Below are positions 16,914 through 25,007 of a stretch of 64,000 bases of DNA, piece after piece. This DNA is from Cloacibacillus sp. An23. GTDB lineage: Bacteria > Synergistota > Synergistia > Synergistales > Synergistaceae. The translations under genes were made by a program, and so were the position numbers. Where the stretch lies: the NCBI RefSeq assembly GCF_002159945.1, contig NZ_NFJQ01000003.1, forward strand, positions 1 to 64,000, in the 5' to 3' direction. Numbering within the stretch: position 1 is the stretch's first letter; each line of letters starts with the position of its first letter. The notes under the pieces are model-generated. The model did no database searches. It worked only from the letters and a program-made list of their open reading frames with translations, and was not told where the DNA came from.

Positions 16914-17852
16914 ATGGGCGGTAAAAAAACAGAGATACTTCGGTTTGAGAGCGGCGACGGGCATGCGATCAACATCCCCGTCGCCGTCGTTGTCGGCGAG
17001 ACGGGAGGCCCTGACGCGGTAATAACGTCCGGCATCCACGGCGGCGAATACGGCTCGATATTCGCCGCGCTGAAACTCTTCCGCGAGCTTTCGCCTGCGG
17101 ACGTAAAAGGCAGCGTCAAATTCATCACGGTCTGCGACATGTCGGTGATCGAAGGGCGGCGCACTCACCTCTCGGCGGACGGCGAGAACCTCAACCGCAG
17201 CTTCCCCGGACGCGCGGGCGGCGGATACGCCCAGGCGCTCGCGGCGAAAATAATAGACGAGATAAAAGGTGCGGATTATCACATGGACCTGCATTGCTGT
17301 CAGCCTCTCTGTTCCTCTGTGCCGCTTTGTACCTACCACCGCGGACGCAGCGGCGCGCTCAACGACGGTTCGCACGAGATCGCCTACTATTACGGCCTGC
17401 CGAACATCGTAATAACGGAGAGCGAGGGACGCTGGCAGGACAAAGGCACATGCTACGCGAGCGTCTACGAGAACATCGGGATACCGTCGGCCCTCGTGCA
17501 GACCGGCACGCCGTGCGCCAACGACGACGAGAACACTCTGCGCCACATCGCGGGCATGAAGAACGTCCTCCGCCGCTTCGGAACGCTGAAGGGCGCGACG
17601 GCCGCGGTAGGCCGCCCGCAGATATACGAAAACATGGAATGGGTCTACGCGAAGAACTCCGGGCTGTACCGCCGCGTCGCGTCCGCCGGCGACAAAGTGC
17701 GCCGCGGTCAGATGATAGGTTACGTCATGGACTGCTTCGGCACGCCGGTGGAAAAAATACTCTCTCCGATAAACGGGCGCGTCCTCTTCCAGACGGAGAA
17801 TTCCTCCGTCGCAAAGCATGGCTTCGTCGCCAGCGTCGGCGTGACGCGGTAG
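16914..17852 (+). CDS. Succinylglutamate desuccinylase/aspartoacylase family zinc hydrolase
   Basis: A 312-residue M14-type carboxypeptidase-fold protein. The zinc ligands are H and E in SGIHGGEYGS and H in YHMDLHCCQP; an NRSFPG segment (substrate-binding arginine) lies between. The C-terminal 90 residues form a barrel-sandwich-like region (GDKVRRGQMIGYVMDCFG), common in this family. It probably deacylates an N-acyl amino acid; the exact substrate is not readable. ATG at 16914 was chosen because AGAGG lies 9 bases upstream. It is monocistronic, with a terminator directly after it. Confidence 0.82.
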   Translation: MGGKKTEILRFESGDGHAINIPVAVVVGETGGPDAVITSGIHGGEYGSIFAALKLFRELSPADVKGSVKFITVCDMSVIEGRRTHLSADGENLNRSFPGRAGGGYAQALAAKIIDEIKGADYHMDLHCCQPLCSSVPLCTYHRGRSGALNDGSHEIAYYYGLPNIVITESEGRWQDKGTCYASVYENIGIPSALVQTGTPCANDDENTLRHIAGMKNVLRRFGTLKGATAAVGRPQIYENMEWVYAKNSGLYRRVASAGDKVRRGQMIGYVMDCFGTPVEKILSPINGRVLFQTENSSVAKHGFVASVGVTR

Positions 17853-17877
17853 ATGGAGGGGCGGGATGTGAAAGATA

Positions 17878-17912
17878 CGCGCCGCGCTGACTGTATGGGC
17901 GGCGCGGTTTTT
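17878..17912 (+). terminator. Terminator after the aspartoacylase-family gene
   Basis: CGCGCCGC (17878-17885) pairs with GCGGCGCG (17899-17906), followed by GTTTTTTG. Confidence 0.8.
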
Positions 17913-17959
17913 TGTGCCGGAGGAGCGCCTCTTTTGCCCGGCGCAACGGTTGATTTACA

Positions 17960-17988
17960 TTGACGGAACGAATGTTTAATGTTATTGT
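17960..17988 (+). promoter_or_regulatory. Promoter of the PiT transporter operon
   Basis: TTGACG (17960-17965), a 17-base spacer and TATTGT (17983-17988) form a good sigma-70 promoter about 100 bases before the start codon. Confidence 0.65.
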
Positions 17989-18002
17989 TACAGTGCCGTA
18001 AC
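17987..18002. promoter_or_regulatory. GTTAC-N6-GTAAC palindrome over the transcription start
   Basis: GTTAC-AGTGCC-GTAAC directly follows and touches the -10 box, the position expected of a repressor operator. It shares half-sites and spacing with the ppk1 upstream palindrome at 7481-7496. Confidence 0.5.
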
Positions 18003-18087
18003 CTGTGCCGCGCGTGACGGCGGCGGCGTTTTTTTAATCGAACGCGGCGACGGCGCTAAAAAATATAAACGGAAGCGAGCGTGTCGG

Positions 18088-19140
18088 ATGGACGTATCGT
18101 TCTTGTACTTTGTGAAGGAAATGGGCTCAAGCGCGATTTTGACTCTCACAGTGCTTCTCACTCTCGGAGTCATCTTCGTCAACGGATGGACCGACGCACC
18201 CAACGCCATAGCCACATGTATAACGACGCGCTGCATGGAAGCGCGTTCCGCGATAATCACCAGCGCCATATTCAATTTTCTCGGCGTACTTGTAATGACG
18301 CATATAAACAGCTCCGTAGCCTCCACCATAAGCAATATGGTGGATTTCGGAGGAGATACCGGCGCCGCGCTGACTGCACTCTGCGCGGCGCTGTTTTCTA
18401 TCGTCGTGTACAGCGTCGGCGCGTCGTATTTCGGCATACCGACGAGCGAGAGCCACAGCCTTATAGCGGGGCTGACCGGCGCGGCCTTCGCGATACAAAA
18501 CGGCTTCGACGCGGTCAACATGGCCGAATGGGTCAAGGTCCTTTACGGCCTCGTACTGAGCCTTGCGCTCGGCTTTATCAGCGGCTGGTGCATGTGCCGC
18601 CTTATTACGATAATCTGCGCCGGCATGGACAGGCGCAAGACGAACGTATTTTTCAAATACGCGCAGATATTCGGCGCGGCGGCGATGAGCTTCATGCACG
18701 GCGCGCAGGACGGGCAGAAATTCATCGGCGTCCTCTTCCTCGGCATGGCGTTCTGCGGCGGCGAGACTAGCGTGGCCGGCGTTGCGATCCCGGTCTGGCT
18801 TATGCTGCTGTGCAGCACGGTTATGGGGCTCGGGACGAGCGTCGGCGGCGAGAAGATAATCCGTTCCGTCGGCATGGATATGGTGCGGCTGGAAAAATAT
18901 CAGGGCTTCTCGGCTGACCTCGCGGCGGCCGCGTGCCTGCTGATTTCCAGCGTCTTCGGCATCCCCGTATCTACCACGCACACCAAGACGAGCGCGATAA
19001 TGGGCGTCGGCGCGGTCATGCGCCTGTCTGCGATAAACTTCGGCGTCGTCAAGGATATGATGCTGACGTGGATATTCACCTTCCCGGGATGCGGCCTCAT
19101 CAGCTACGCGATGGCGAAGCTCTTCATGGCTTTCTTATAA
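18088..19140 (+). CDS. pit: PiT-family inorganic phosphate transporter
   Basis: A 350-residue membrane protein with about ten helices and the two inverted signature regions of the family. The first is NGWTDAPNAIATCITTRCM and the second includes FMHGAQDGQKFIGV, with STTHTKTSAIMGVG near the C-terminus. It imports metal-phosphate with protons or sodium. It is followed after 26 bases by a DUF47 gene, the usual partner. Substrate assignment to phosphate is by family and partner. Confidence 0.9.
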   Translation: MDVSFLYFVKEMGSSAILTLTVLLTLGVIFVNGWTDAPNAIATCITTRCMEARSAIITSAIFNFLGVLVMTHINSSVASTISNMVDFGGDTGAALTALCAALFSIVVYSVGASYFGIPTSESHSLIAGLTGAAFAIQNGFDAVNMAEWVKVLYGLVLSLALGFISGWCMCRLITIICAGMDRRKTNVFFKYAQIFGAAAMSFMHGAQDGQKFIGVLFLGMAFCGGETSVAGVAIPVWLMLLCSTVMGLGTSVGGEKIIRSVGMDMVRLEKYQGFSADLAAAACLLISSVFGIPVSTTHTKTSAIMGVGAVMRLSAINFGVVKDMMLTWIFTFPGCGLISYAMAKLFMAFL

Positions 19141-19166
19141 TCCGTTAAAAGGAGAGACTGGACGAT

Positions 19167-19790
19167 ATGGGCAGAAAGCACGATTCATTCTATTTTGAGA
19201 ACTTCACGACATGCGCGGATTTCGCGTGCCGCGCCGCTCACATGCTGCACGACGCGCTGAGCGATTTCGACCCGGACGACCTCGTCGCGCGGCTTGACGA
19301 GATACACAAGGAAGAACACGGGGCGGACGAGAAAAAGCACGAGCTGATGAACGTCCTCGCCCACGCCTTCATCACGCCTATAGAACGCGAGGATATAATC
19401 CAGCTCAGCCAGAATATAGACGAAATAACGGACAAGATAGAGGACGTGCTGCTGCGCGTCTACTGCAACAACATCCGCTCGATACGCCCGGACGCGCTCG
19501 AGCTTGTGGACGTCGTGATACGGAGCTGCGAGGAGACTAAGCACATGCTCGCGGAATTCGCGAACTTCCGCCACTCGAAGACGCTCCACACCCACATCGT
19601 GAACATCAACAACATGGAGGAGGAGGCCGACCGCCTCTTCATCGCGAGCCTGCGCGCGCTGCACACGACATGCGACGACCCCGTTGCGATAATTTCGTGG
19701 CGCGAGATTTACGTCTACCTGGAAAAATGCGTTGACGCCTGCGAGCACGTAGCCGATACGGTCGAAGGCGTCGTTATGAAAAATTCGTAG
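19167..19790 (+). CDS. DUF47 / PhoU-like Pit accessory protein
   Basis: A 207-residue all-helical protein with the DUF47 (TIGR00153-type) pattern, including HAFITPIEREDIIQLSQNID, EITDKIEDVLLRVY and a C-terminal EKCVDACEHVADTVEGVVMKNS. Such proteins are encoded next to PiT transporters and are thought to modulate them. AGGAG lies upstream of the ATG. A terminator closes the two-gene operon. Confidence 0.88.
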   Translation: MGRKHDSFYFENFTTCADFACRAAHMLHDALSDFDPDDLVARLDEIHKEEHGADEKKHELMNVLAHAFITPIEREDIIQLSQNIDEITDKIEDVLLRVYCNNIRSIRPDALELVDVVIRSCEETKHMLAEFANFRHSKTLHTHIVNINNMEEEADRLFIASLRALHTTCDDPVAIISWREIYVYLEKCVDACEHVADTVEGVVMKNS

Positions 19791-19826
19791 GATTTATTCA
19801 TAGGATTTACAGGAATGGGAAAAACC

Positions 19827-19853
19827 CCCGCCGCAGGCGCGGCGGGATTTTTT
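19827..19853 (+). terminator. Terminator of the PiT operon
   Basis: CCCGCCGC (19827-19834), an AGGC loop, GCGGCGGG (19839-19846) and ATTTTTT. Confidence 0.85.
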
Positions 19854-20004
19854 ATACTTTTCAGGCGCGGCGCAGCCTGTTGCGCGGCAAAGCGCGGCAA
19901 GCCTGTTGGGCCTTGTGCGCGGAGCATTGGAGGCGGCGTCGGGACCCAAAGGCCGCGGTTTCAGCCGCCGCGCTCGCATGTAGATTTTGACCGGCGGATT
20001 GTCT

Positions 20005-20031
20005 GAATGACATAAATGTTTGTTGTTTTAG
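20005..20031 (-). repeat. Dispersed repeat, copy 2
   Basis: On the minus strand it reads CTAAAACAACAAACATTTAT followed by GTCATTC, nearly identical to 3563-3594. It lies about 30 bases beyond the end of the AraC-type gene. Confidence 0.6.
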
Positions 20032-20060
20032 CCGCACCGCGCGGCTTCCGCCGTACGCGC

Positions 20061-21047
20061 TTATGAGGACGGGCCGTTGTTTTTTTTCTTTGCGCGCATG
20101 TATTCTCTCGGCGGGCTTCCGAAATAGCTGCGGAAGGCTTTGTAGAAGTTGCTGCTGCTTCCGTAGCCGAGCATTCGCGCGATTTCTTCTACCGGGAGAT
20201 CCGTACTTTCGAGCAAACTTGCCGCGCGCGTCATTCTCCGCTCCGTTGATATTTCCGAAAAAGTCCGCCCCGTCTCGCGTTTCAGCAGCCCCGATACGTA
20301 ATTCGGATTGTACGAAAAATGTACCGCGACGGCTTTGAGCGACGCGCCGTCGGGATGCCCGGCTATGTAGCGTATTATTTTATCCGCCGTCCTTTCTCCG
20401 CCGGGCGCGCCGGGCGAGCGGCGATATTCGCGCGCGACGAGTATCATCAGGGCGAGCGTCAGCGACTTCAGCATTTCCTGCGTGTCCTCGCACGGGTACG
20501 CGTATTCCTCCGCCATCATCTCGAGAAGCGCCCGTACATGGCGCGTGTCGCCGAAGCGCAGATGTATGAAATCGCTCGCGTATTCGTCGGTCTCGGGCGT
20601 CAGAAAAAAGCGGAAGAGATTCGTGTCGGAGGAGAGCAGCGGCAGGAACGTCCTGAAAAATCTGTCTTTGCGTATCAGCACGCCGATAATGACGCTCTCC
20701 TCGCCGTCGGCGCGCAGCGCGTAGCCGGCATGCGGCTGCCCGATGTAGCACTCGTTCTCACGCACCGTGATCCGGTTGTCGCTGCGGCTGCTCAGCGCGC
20801 CGTAGTCGCCGCGGTAGGCGAAATCGAAAAAGAAAAAGTCCTGGCGGTGGAAGTCCACGTGAGCCCGCGGCCCCATGTGTACGCATATCATTATGTCCTC
20901 GTCCGGCGCTCCGGGCCATTCGTAGGTCTTTTCCCCCGGGCTTCCGGGCGGCGCGTCTATGTAGTATTTCCAGTCGCGTTTATCGAACTGTTCGCAGAGC
21001 TTTTTCAGAGCGCCCTCAAGTAAACCACCGCCGTCCATGCGCCTCAC
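20061..21047 (-). CDS. AraC-family transcriptional regulator
   Basis: A 328-residue regulator. The C-terminal 100 residues carry the two AraC helix-turn-helix units (LKAVAVHFSYNPNYVSGLLK and VEEIARMLGYGSSSNFYKAFRSYFG, followed by SPPREY). The N-terminal part has a cupin-like effector domain with a histidine in AHVDFHRQDFFFFDFAYRG. It is divergent from the rhodanese/acetyltransferase/MerR operon with 135 bases between, so it may control that operon. Ligand unknown. Confidence 0.85.
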   Translation of the reverse strand: MRRMDGGGLLEGALKKLCEQFDKRDWKYYIDAPPGSPGEKTYEWPGAPDEDIMICVHMGPRAHVDFHRQDFFFFDFAYRGDYGALSSRSDNRITVRENECYIGQPHAGYALRADGEESVIIGVLIRKDRFFRTFLPLLSSDTNLFRFFLTPETDEYASDFIHLRFGDTRHVRALLEMMAEEYAYPCEDTQEMLKSLTLALMILVAREYRRSPGAPGGERTADKIIRYIAGHPDGASLKAVAVHFSYNPNYVSGLLKRETGRTFSEISTERRMTRAASLLESTDLPVEEIARMLGYGSSSNFYKAFRSYFGSPPREYMRAKKKNNGPSS

Positions 21048-21182
21048 CTCCCGTAAAAAAATGAGAATTTGCCATATTATATATTAATATCTGGCGCTGA
21101 TAACAGGCCGGGCCGGGCGCATAATCTTTCAAAAGGTATGCGCCCGGCATACAAAAAAGATAAAACGACGGAGGCTGAAGAT

Positions 21183-21641
21183 ATGAGAGAAATTTTTGAC
21201 CGCGGCAGGACTGCGCGGACGGCGGGCGCGATAGCGGCGCTTCTGATGCTGGCGGCGCTGTTCGCGGCGTCCTGCGCCTGCGCCGCCGCGCCGGAACGGA
21301 GAGGCGCGGCGCTGACGCCGGAGGCCGCGTTGGAATACATGAAGAGCGCGGAGAATATCCTGATCGTGGACGTGGCGTCGAAAGCCAACTATGAGCGGAA
21401 ACATTTCGACGGCGCGGTGAATATTCCGATAGAGGATTTGAGCGGCGCGGAGGAAGACGAGCTTTACAAGAAGCTCCCGGCGGGCCGCCCCGTGCTCATG
21501 CACTGCCGCCTCGGCATGATAGTGCCAGGAGCCTGCGAACGGCTGGCGGCTCTGCGCCCCGACATAACGGAGCTCTCGTATATAGACGGCGCGCCGCTCT
21601 TCGACGAATATAACGAATGGCTTGCGGAGCGCGGAAAATAG
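21183..21641 (+). CDS. Exported rhodanese-like protein
   Basis: A 152-residue protein. It starts with a charged N-terminus and a hydrophobic stretch (AGAIAALLMLAALFAASCACA), a signal peptide that may be a lipobox-type one because a cysteine follows AAS. The rest is a rhodanese domain with ILIVDVASKANYERKHFDGA and the active-site loop LMHCRLGMIVPG containing the catalytic cysteine. It would transfer sulfane sulfur, or act as a binding domain, outside the cytoplasm. ATG at 21183 is chosen because GGAGG lies 8 bases upstream. It is the first of three co-directional genes. Confidence 0.82.
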   Translation: MREIFDRGRTARTAGAIAALLMLAALFAASCACAAAPERRGAALTPEAALEYMKSAENILIVDVASKANYERKHFDGAVNIPIEDLSGAEEDELYKKLPAGRPVLMHCRLGMIVPGACERLAALRPDITELSYIDGAPLFDEYNEWLAERGK

Positions 21642-21689
21642 CCGGCGCGCCTCCGGCTTGCTGATCCGATTGAAATTGGAGGAAAGACT

Positions 21690-22283
21690 ATGACTGAACT
21701 TGAAAAACTGGACGCGGGACTTGAATACGATTTTTACGACGAGGCGGTAAACGCGAGGAAGCTGCACGCGGCTGAGAAATGCGTCCGGCTCAATTCGATA
21801 AACCCGTCCGAGACGGAAGAGATAGAAAAGGCGGCGCGGGATCTGTTCGGCTCCGCCGGGCGCGGTTTGACGGTGCTTCCTGGATTCTGCTGCGACAACG
21901 GCAAAAATATCCGCGTCGGCGACGATTTCCTTGCGAACTACAACGTCACGATACTCGACATAGCGCCGGTAAAGATAGGCGCGCACGTGATGATAGGGCC
22001 GAACACGCTTATCACGACGGTGAACCATCCGCTTTCGCCCGCGAAACGCCGCCGCCACATCGGAATAGCGAAGCCCGTGACGATAGGCGACGATGTGTGG
22101 ATAGGCGGCGGCTGCACGATACTGCCGGGCGTCACGATAGGGAACAACGTAGTGATAGCCGCCGGGGCCGTGGTCACGAAGGACGTGCCCTCCAACTGCG
22201 TCGCCGGCGGAGTCCCTGCGCGCGTGGTAAAAGAGATACCCGACGACGTGGACGGGCGCCGCTCCTGTGGCGGAGAACGATAG
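21690..22283 (+). CDS. Maltose/galactoside O-acetyltransferase family protein
   Basis: A 197-residue hexapeptide-repeat acetyltransferase of the LacA/Maa type that moves an acetyl group from acetyl-CoA to a sugar hydroxyl. The catalytic histidine is in TTVNHPLSPAKR. The hexapeptide repeats run through IGDDVWIGGGCTILPGVTIG and NNVVIAAGAVVTKDVPS, and the AGGVPARVVKEI tail is typical. The start has GGAGG upstream. Its 3' end overlaps the MerR gene by 17 bases. Confidence 0.9.
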   Translation: MTELEKLDAGLEYDFYDEAVNARKLHAAEKCVRLNSINPSETEEIEKAARDLFGSAGRGLTVLPGFCCDNGKNIRVGDDFLANYNVTILDIAPVKIGAHVMIGPNTLITTVNHPLSPAKRRRHIGIAKPVTIGDDVWIGGGCTILPGVTIGNNVVIAAGAVVTKDVPSNCVAGGVPARVVKEIPDDVDGRRSCGGER

Positions 22284-22656
22284 CCCGCGCGGCGCGGCGA
22301 TAAGCGAGGCCGCGAGAAGGACCGGGCTCTCCGCCGACACGCTGAGATATTACGAGAGTATAGGCCTGCTGCCGCCTGTGGCGAGAGACAAGGGAGGGCG
22401 GCGTCTTTACGGGGACGATATGATCAGACGCGCCTCCTTTATAAAAGAGTGCCGCGGCTACGGGCTTTCGCTGAGCCGTATACTCGGCTGCCTGCCGCCG
22501 CGCCAGGACGGAGCTGCCGAAGCGGAGGCTGAGGCGGCGTTGCTATCCGAGGCGCGCGCCTCGACGGAAGCCATGATAGAGCTGCTTCGTATCCGCCTTG
22601 CAAGGATTGACGGCAGGCTGCGGCAGCTCGCCCGAGAACGCGGAGGGCGCGGATAG
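22267..22656 (+). CDS. MerR-family transcriptional regulator
   Basis: A 129-residue regulator. The winged HTH is clear: AISEAARRTGLSADTLRYYESIGLL and RRLYGDDMIRRASFIKECRG, followed by a coiled-coil dimerisation helix (EARASTEAMIELLRIRLARI). No effector cysteines are seen, so it is not of the metal-sensing kind. The start is GTG at 22267, inside the previous gene, so translation is coupled. It may regulate the rhodanese/acetyltransferase genes. Confidence 0.85.
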   Translation: MAENDSPRGAAISEAARRTGLSADTLRYYESIGLLPPVARDKGGRRLYGDDMIRRASFIKECRGYGLSLSRILGCLPPRQDGAAEAEAEAALLSEARASTEAMIELLRIRLARIDGRLRQLARERGGRG

Positions 22657-22815
22657 CTTTTATGCCTGCTTAGCCGCCGAAGAAACACATCCGGCTCTGC
22701 CGTCGTTCCTTCGCGCTTGACGCAGTGCGCTGTTCCGTATGAGCGGACATAAAAATCGCCTTTGAGCACGGCGTCAGAGCGCGGCATGACGGCGGGGCCG
22801 TCTTCCCTCACTATA

Positions 22816-24084
22816 TTACGCAGAGCCGCCGCGCCGGACAAACTCCCGTCTGTACCTGACGACGAAGAACAGCGCAACGGCCAGCGGGAATAGCATGTAG
22901 CGGCCGGAGCAGGCGAAGACGGAGAACGAGAGCGCGCCTGAGAGCAGGCCGCATATTTTGCCGCTTTTCGTATCGAGCACGCGCGCGGCGGCGAACATGC
23001 CTATCGTGTAGACGAGCAGGAAGGTCGCGCTCGGCAGCCCCATCAGCGGCTTCAGGTCGAGCGCGAGGGCCCAGCTCACGAAAAGCAGCGAGAGGTTCAC
23101 CGGCACGAAGAAGCGCAGCGCGCGGTAGGGCGTCTTGTATACGGGGTGGAGCTCGCCGAAGCGCGCGGGGAAGTAGCCCTCGCGCGCCTGAGCGTAGAAG
23201 AGGCGCGAGAAGCCCGCCGTGTAGGTGTGGACGGGGCAGTAGCATATCACGAAGCCCAGCATCCCGACGGCCGCGGCGGCTCCCTCGCCCCACCGCGCGC
23301 GTATCAGCGTTATCATCGCAGCGTTAGCCCCGCTCCGGTACACGCCGCTGCCGACTATGACGAAGGCGACGGCGAGATAGACGGCGTTCACCGCGGCGAA
23401 AGCCGCGCCGAGGCTCAGCGGGAGGTCGCGTCTCGGGTCGCGGAACTCCTCGGCGAGGTGGCCTATCATCTCCCAGCCGAGAAAGGCGAAGAAAAGCAGC
23501 GACATTATGTGAGCCGCCGCGCCCCAGCCGTCCGGCGCGAATGGGACGAAATTCTCCGCGCGCACCGAGCCGAGCGACGAGACGACGGCGAACATGAGCA
23601 CCGCGAGTATCGCGCCGACGACCGCGAGCTGCGTCCTGCCGGAAATCTCTATCCCGCGCATGTTCAGCGCGATCGCGAAAAGTATCATGACTCCCGCCGC
23701 AGCGTGGGCCGCGCCCGCCCCCCAGCCGAAGACGCCACATAGATAGTGCGCGCCTATGAGCGCCGTCGCCGGCATCCCTACGGGCATCGCCGTGAATATC
23801 AGGAAGCCCGTCAGCCGCCCCATGCCGGAGCCGAACGCCTGCTGAGCGTAGGCCGCGATGCCGCCCGAGTTCGGGAAGCGCGAGGACATCTGCGCTATCG
23901 CGGCGAGCATCGGCAGAGTGAAAAGCCCCATCAGCCCCCACGCCGCGAGCGACGCGGGGCCCGCCGCCTCGGCGGCGACCGCCGGCAGCGCGAGAATACC
24001 CGCGCCGATGACCGCGCCTATCGTCATCGCCGTGCCCTGTAGCCACGTTATTTCCCTTTTGAGCTTTTCACGTCCGTTTTCCAT
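22816..24084 (-). CDS. APC-superfamily amino acid permease, YjeH-like
   Basis: A 422-residue inner-membrane protein with about 11-12 helices. TM1 has the APC glycine motif MTIGAVIGAGILALPAVAA. The segment SSRFPNSGGIAAYAQQAFGS and the FTAMPVGMPATALIGA stretch resemble E. coli YjeH, an exporter of methionine and branched-chain amino acids. Export of an amino acid is therefore the best guess; import is not excluded. It is convergent with the MerR gene and has its own promoter region. Confidence 0.78.
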   Translation of the reverse strand: MENGREKLKREITWLQGTAMTIGAVIGAGILALPAVAAEAAGPASLAAWGLMGLFTLPMLAAIAQMSSRFPNSGGIAAYAQQAFGSGMGRLTGFLIFTAMPVGMPATALIGAHYLCGVFGWGAGAAHAAAGVMILFAIALNMRGIEISGRTQLAVVGAILAVLMFAVVSSLGSVRAENFVPFAPDGWGAAAHIMSLLFFAFLGWEMIGHLAEEFRDPRRDLPLSLGAAFAAVNAVYLAVAFVIVGSGVYRSGANAAMITLIRARWGEGAAAAVGMLGFVICYCPVHTYTAGFSRLFYAQAREGYFPARFGELHPVYKTPYRALRFFVPVNLSLLFVSWALALDLKPLMGLPSATFLLVYTIGMFAAARVLDTKSGKICGLLSGALSFSVFACSGRYMLFPLAVALFFVVRYRREFVRRGGSA

Positions 24085-24262
24085 ATCAGTTCACGGGAAT
24101 AGTATATAACAGCGCCCGCGCGGTTCAAAGCGCGGGCACGGAGAAAAGAGGCGCGCGCCGGTATGCAGCGTTGGTTTTACCGCGCTTGACTTCGGGTATG
24201 ACGCGGCACGACGGAATAAACGTATTTTCAAATTACTGCATAAAGCCCGGAAAAATAAGCGA

Positions 24263-24281
24263 GCGGCCCGCATGGGGCCGC
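24263..24281 (-). terminator. Terminator of the redox operon
   Basis: GCGGCCC (24263-24269) pairs with GGGCCGC (24275-24281). On the minus strand it is followed by TCGCTTATTTTT. Confidence 0.55.
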
Positions 24282-24307
24282 CTGTGAAAAATCTATACGC
24301 GCCGGCG

Positions 24308-24991
24308 TTATTCCGCCGCTTTGTTGACGCAGGCTATCGCGTTGAGGCTGCGCGGATAGCCGATGTAGGGCAGGCACTGCGAGACTACTTTTATCAGAAA
24401 CGCTTTGTCGTTGCCAATGTTCATGTTGCCCTTCGCGTGCGCGGTGAGCTGCGGCTCGCATCCTCCCTGCGCCATGAGGAAGCAGAAGGTTATCATCTCG
24501 CGCTGGGCGAGCGTCAGCCCGGTGCGCGTGTAATAGTCGCCGAAGCAGTTCGCGGCGAGCCAGCGGTTGACGTGGCCGTTCTTCCATACCTCGCGCATCT
24601 GCGCGCCGAATATCTCGGCCTGCGCCTCTACGCCTTTTTCGAGACGGTCGCCGAAAGTCGTCGTAGCCTTGCCGCTCGCTGGCAGCTCTATGCCGCGGTC
24701 CGTGAATATCTCGTTCGTCGCGCGCAGGAAGGGCCACATGCGCCCCATGCCGAGGTAGTCCACCGACTGATATACGGTCTCCTTCACGGCCTCGGGGCGC
24801 AGCCCGTCGTCGAGCGCCCTCGGCAGTATCTCTTTATAGGCGTCGAGCCCCTGGCATCCTATGAGCGCCGCGAGCACGGCGAGCCAGCGCGTAGGCGCGT
24901 CGAGAGTCTGCCCCTCTTCGTTCGGGACTTCTTCAAAGGCGAAATGTTCGAATCTTTCCATAAACTCTGGGTCTGTCTCACGGTAATCCAT
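24308..24991 (-). CDS. Carboxymuconolactone decarboxylase (CMD) family protein
   Basis: A 227-residue protein with two CMD-like helical repeats: WLAVLAALIGCQGLDAYKEILPRAL and LAQREMITFCFLMAQGGCEPQLTAHAKG. The CxxC thioredoxin-like pair of AhpD is not present, so it is closer to gamma-CMD-like proteins. It follows an aldo/keto reductase and a flavodoxin-like gene on the same strand and is probably cotranscribed with them. The reaction is unknown. Confidence 0.75.
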   Translation of the reverse strand: MDYRETDPEFMERFEHFAFEEVPNEEGQTLDAPTRWLAVLAALIGCQGLDAYKEILPRALDDGLRPEAVKETVYQSVDYLGMGRMWPFLRATNEIFTDRGIELPASGKATTTFGDRLEKGVEAQAEIFGAQMREVWKNGHVNRWLAANCFGDYYTRTGLTLAQREMITFCFLMAQGGCEPQLTAHAKGNMNIGNDKAFLIKVVSQCLPYIGYPRSLNAIACVNKAAE

Positions 24992-25007
24992 AATTTTCGT
25001 CCTCCTT

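Noticed and set aside
21129-22340. Long minus-strand frame over the rhodanese and acetyltransferase genes
   Set aside because: It spans two real genes on the other strand and has no recognisable motif.
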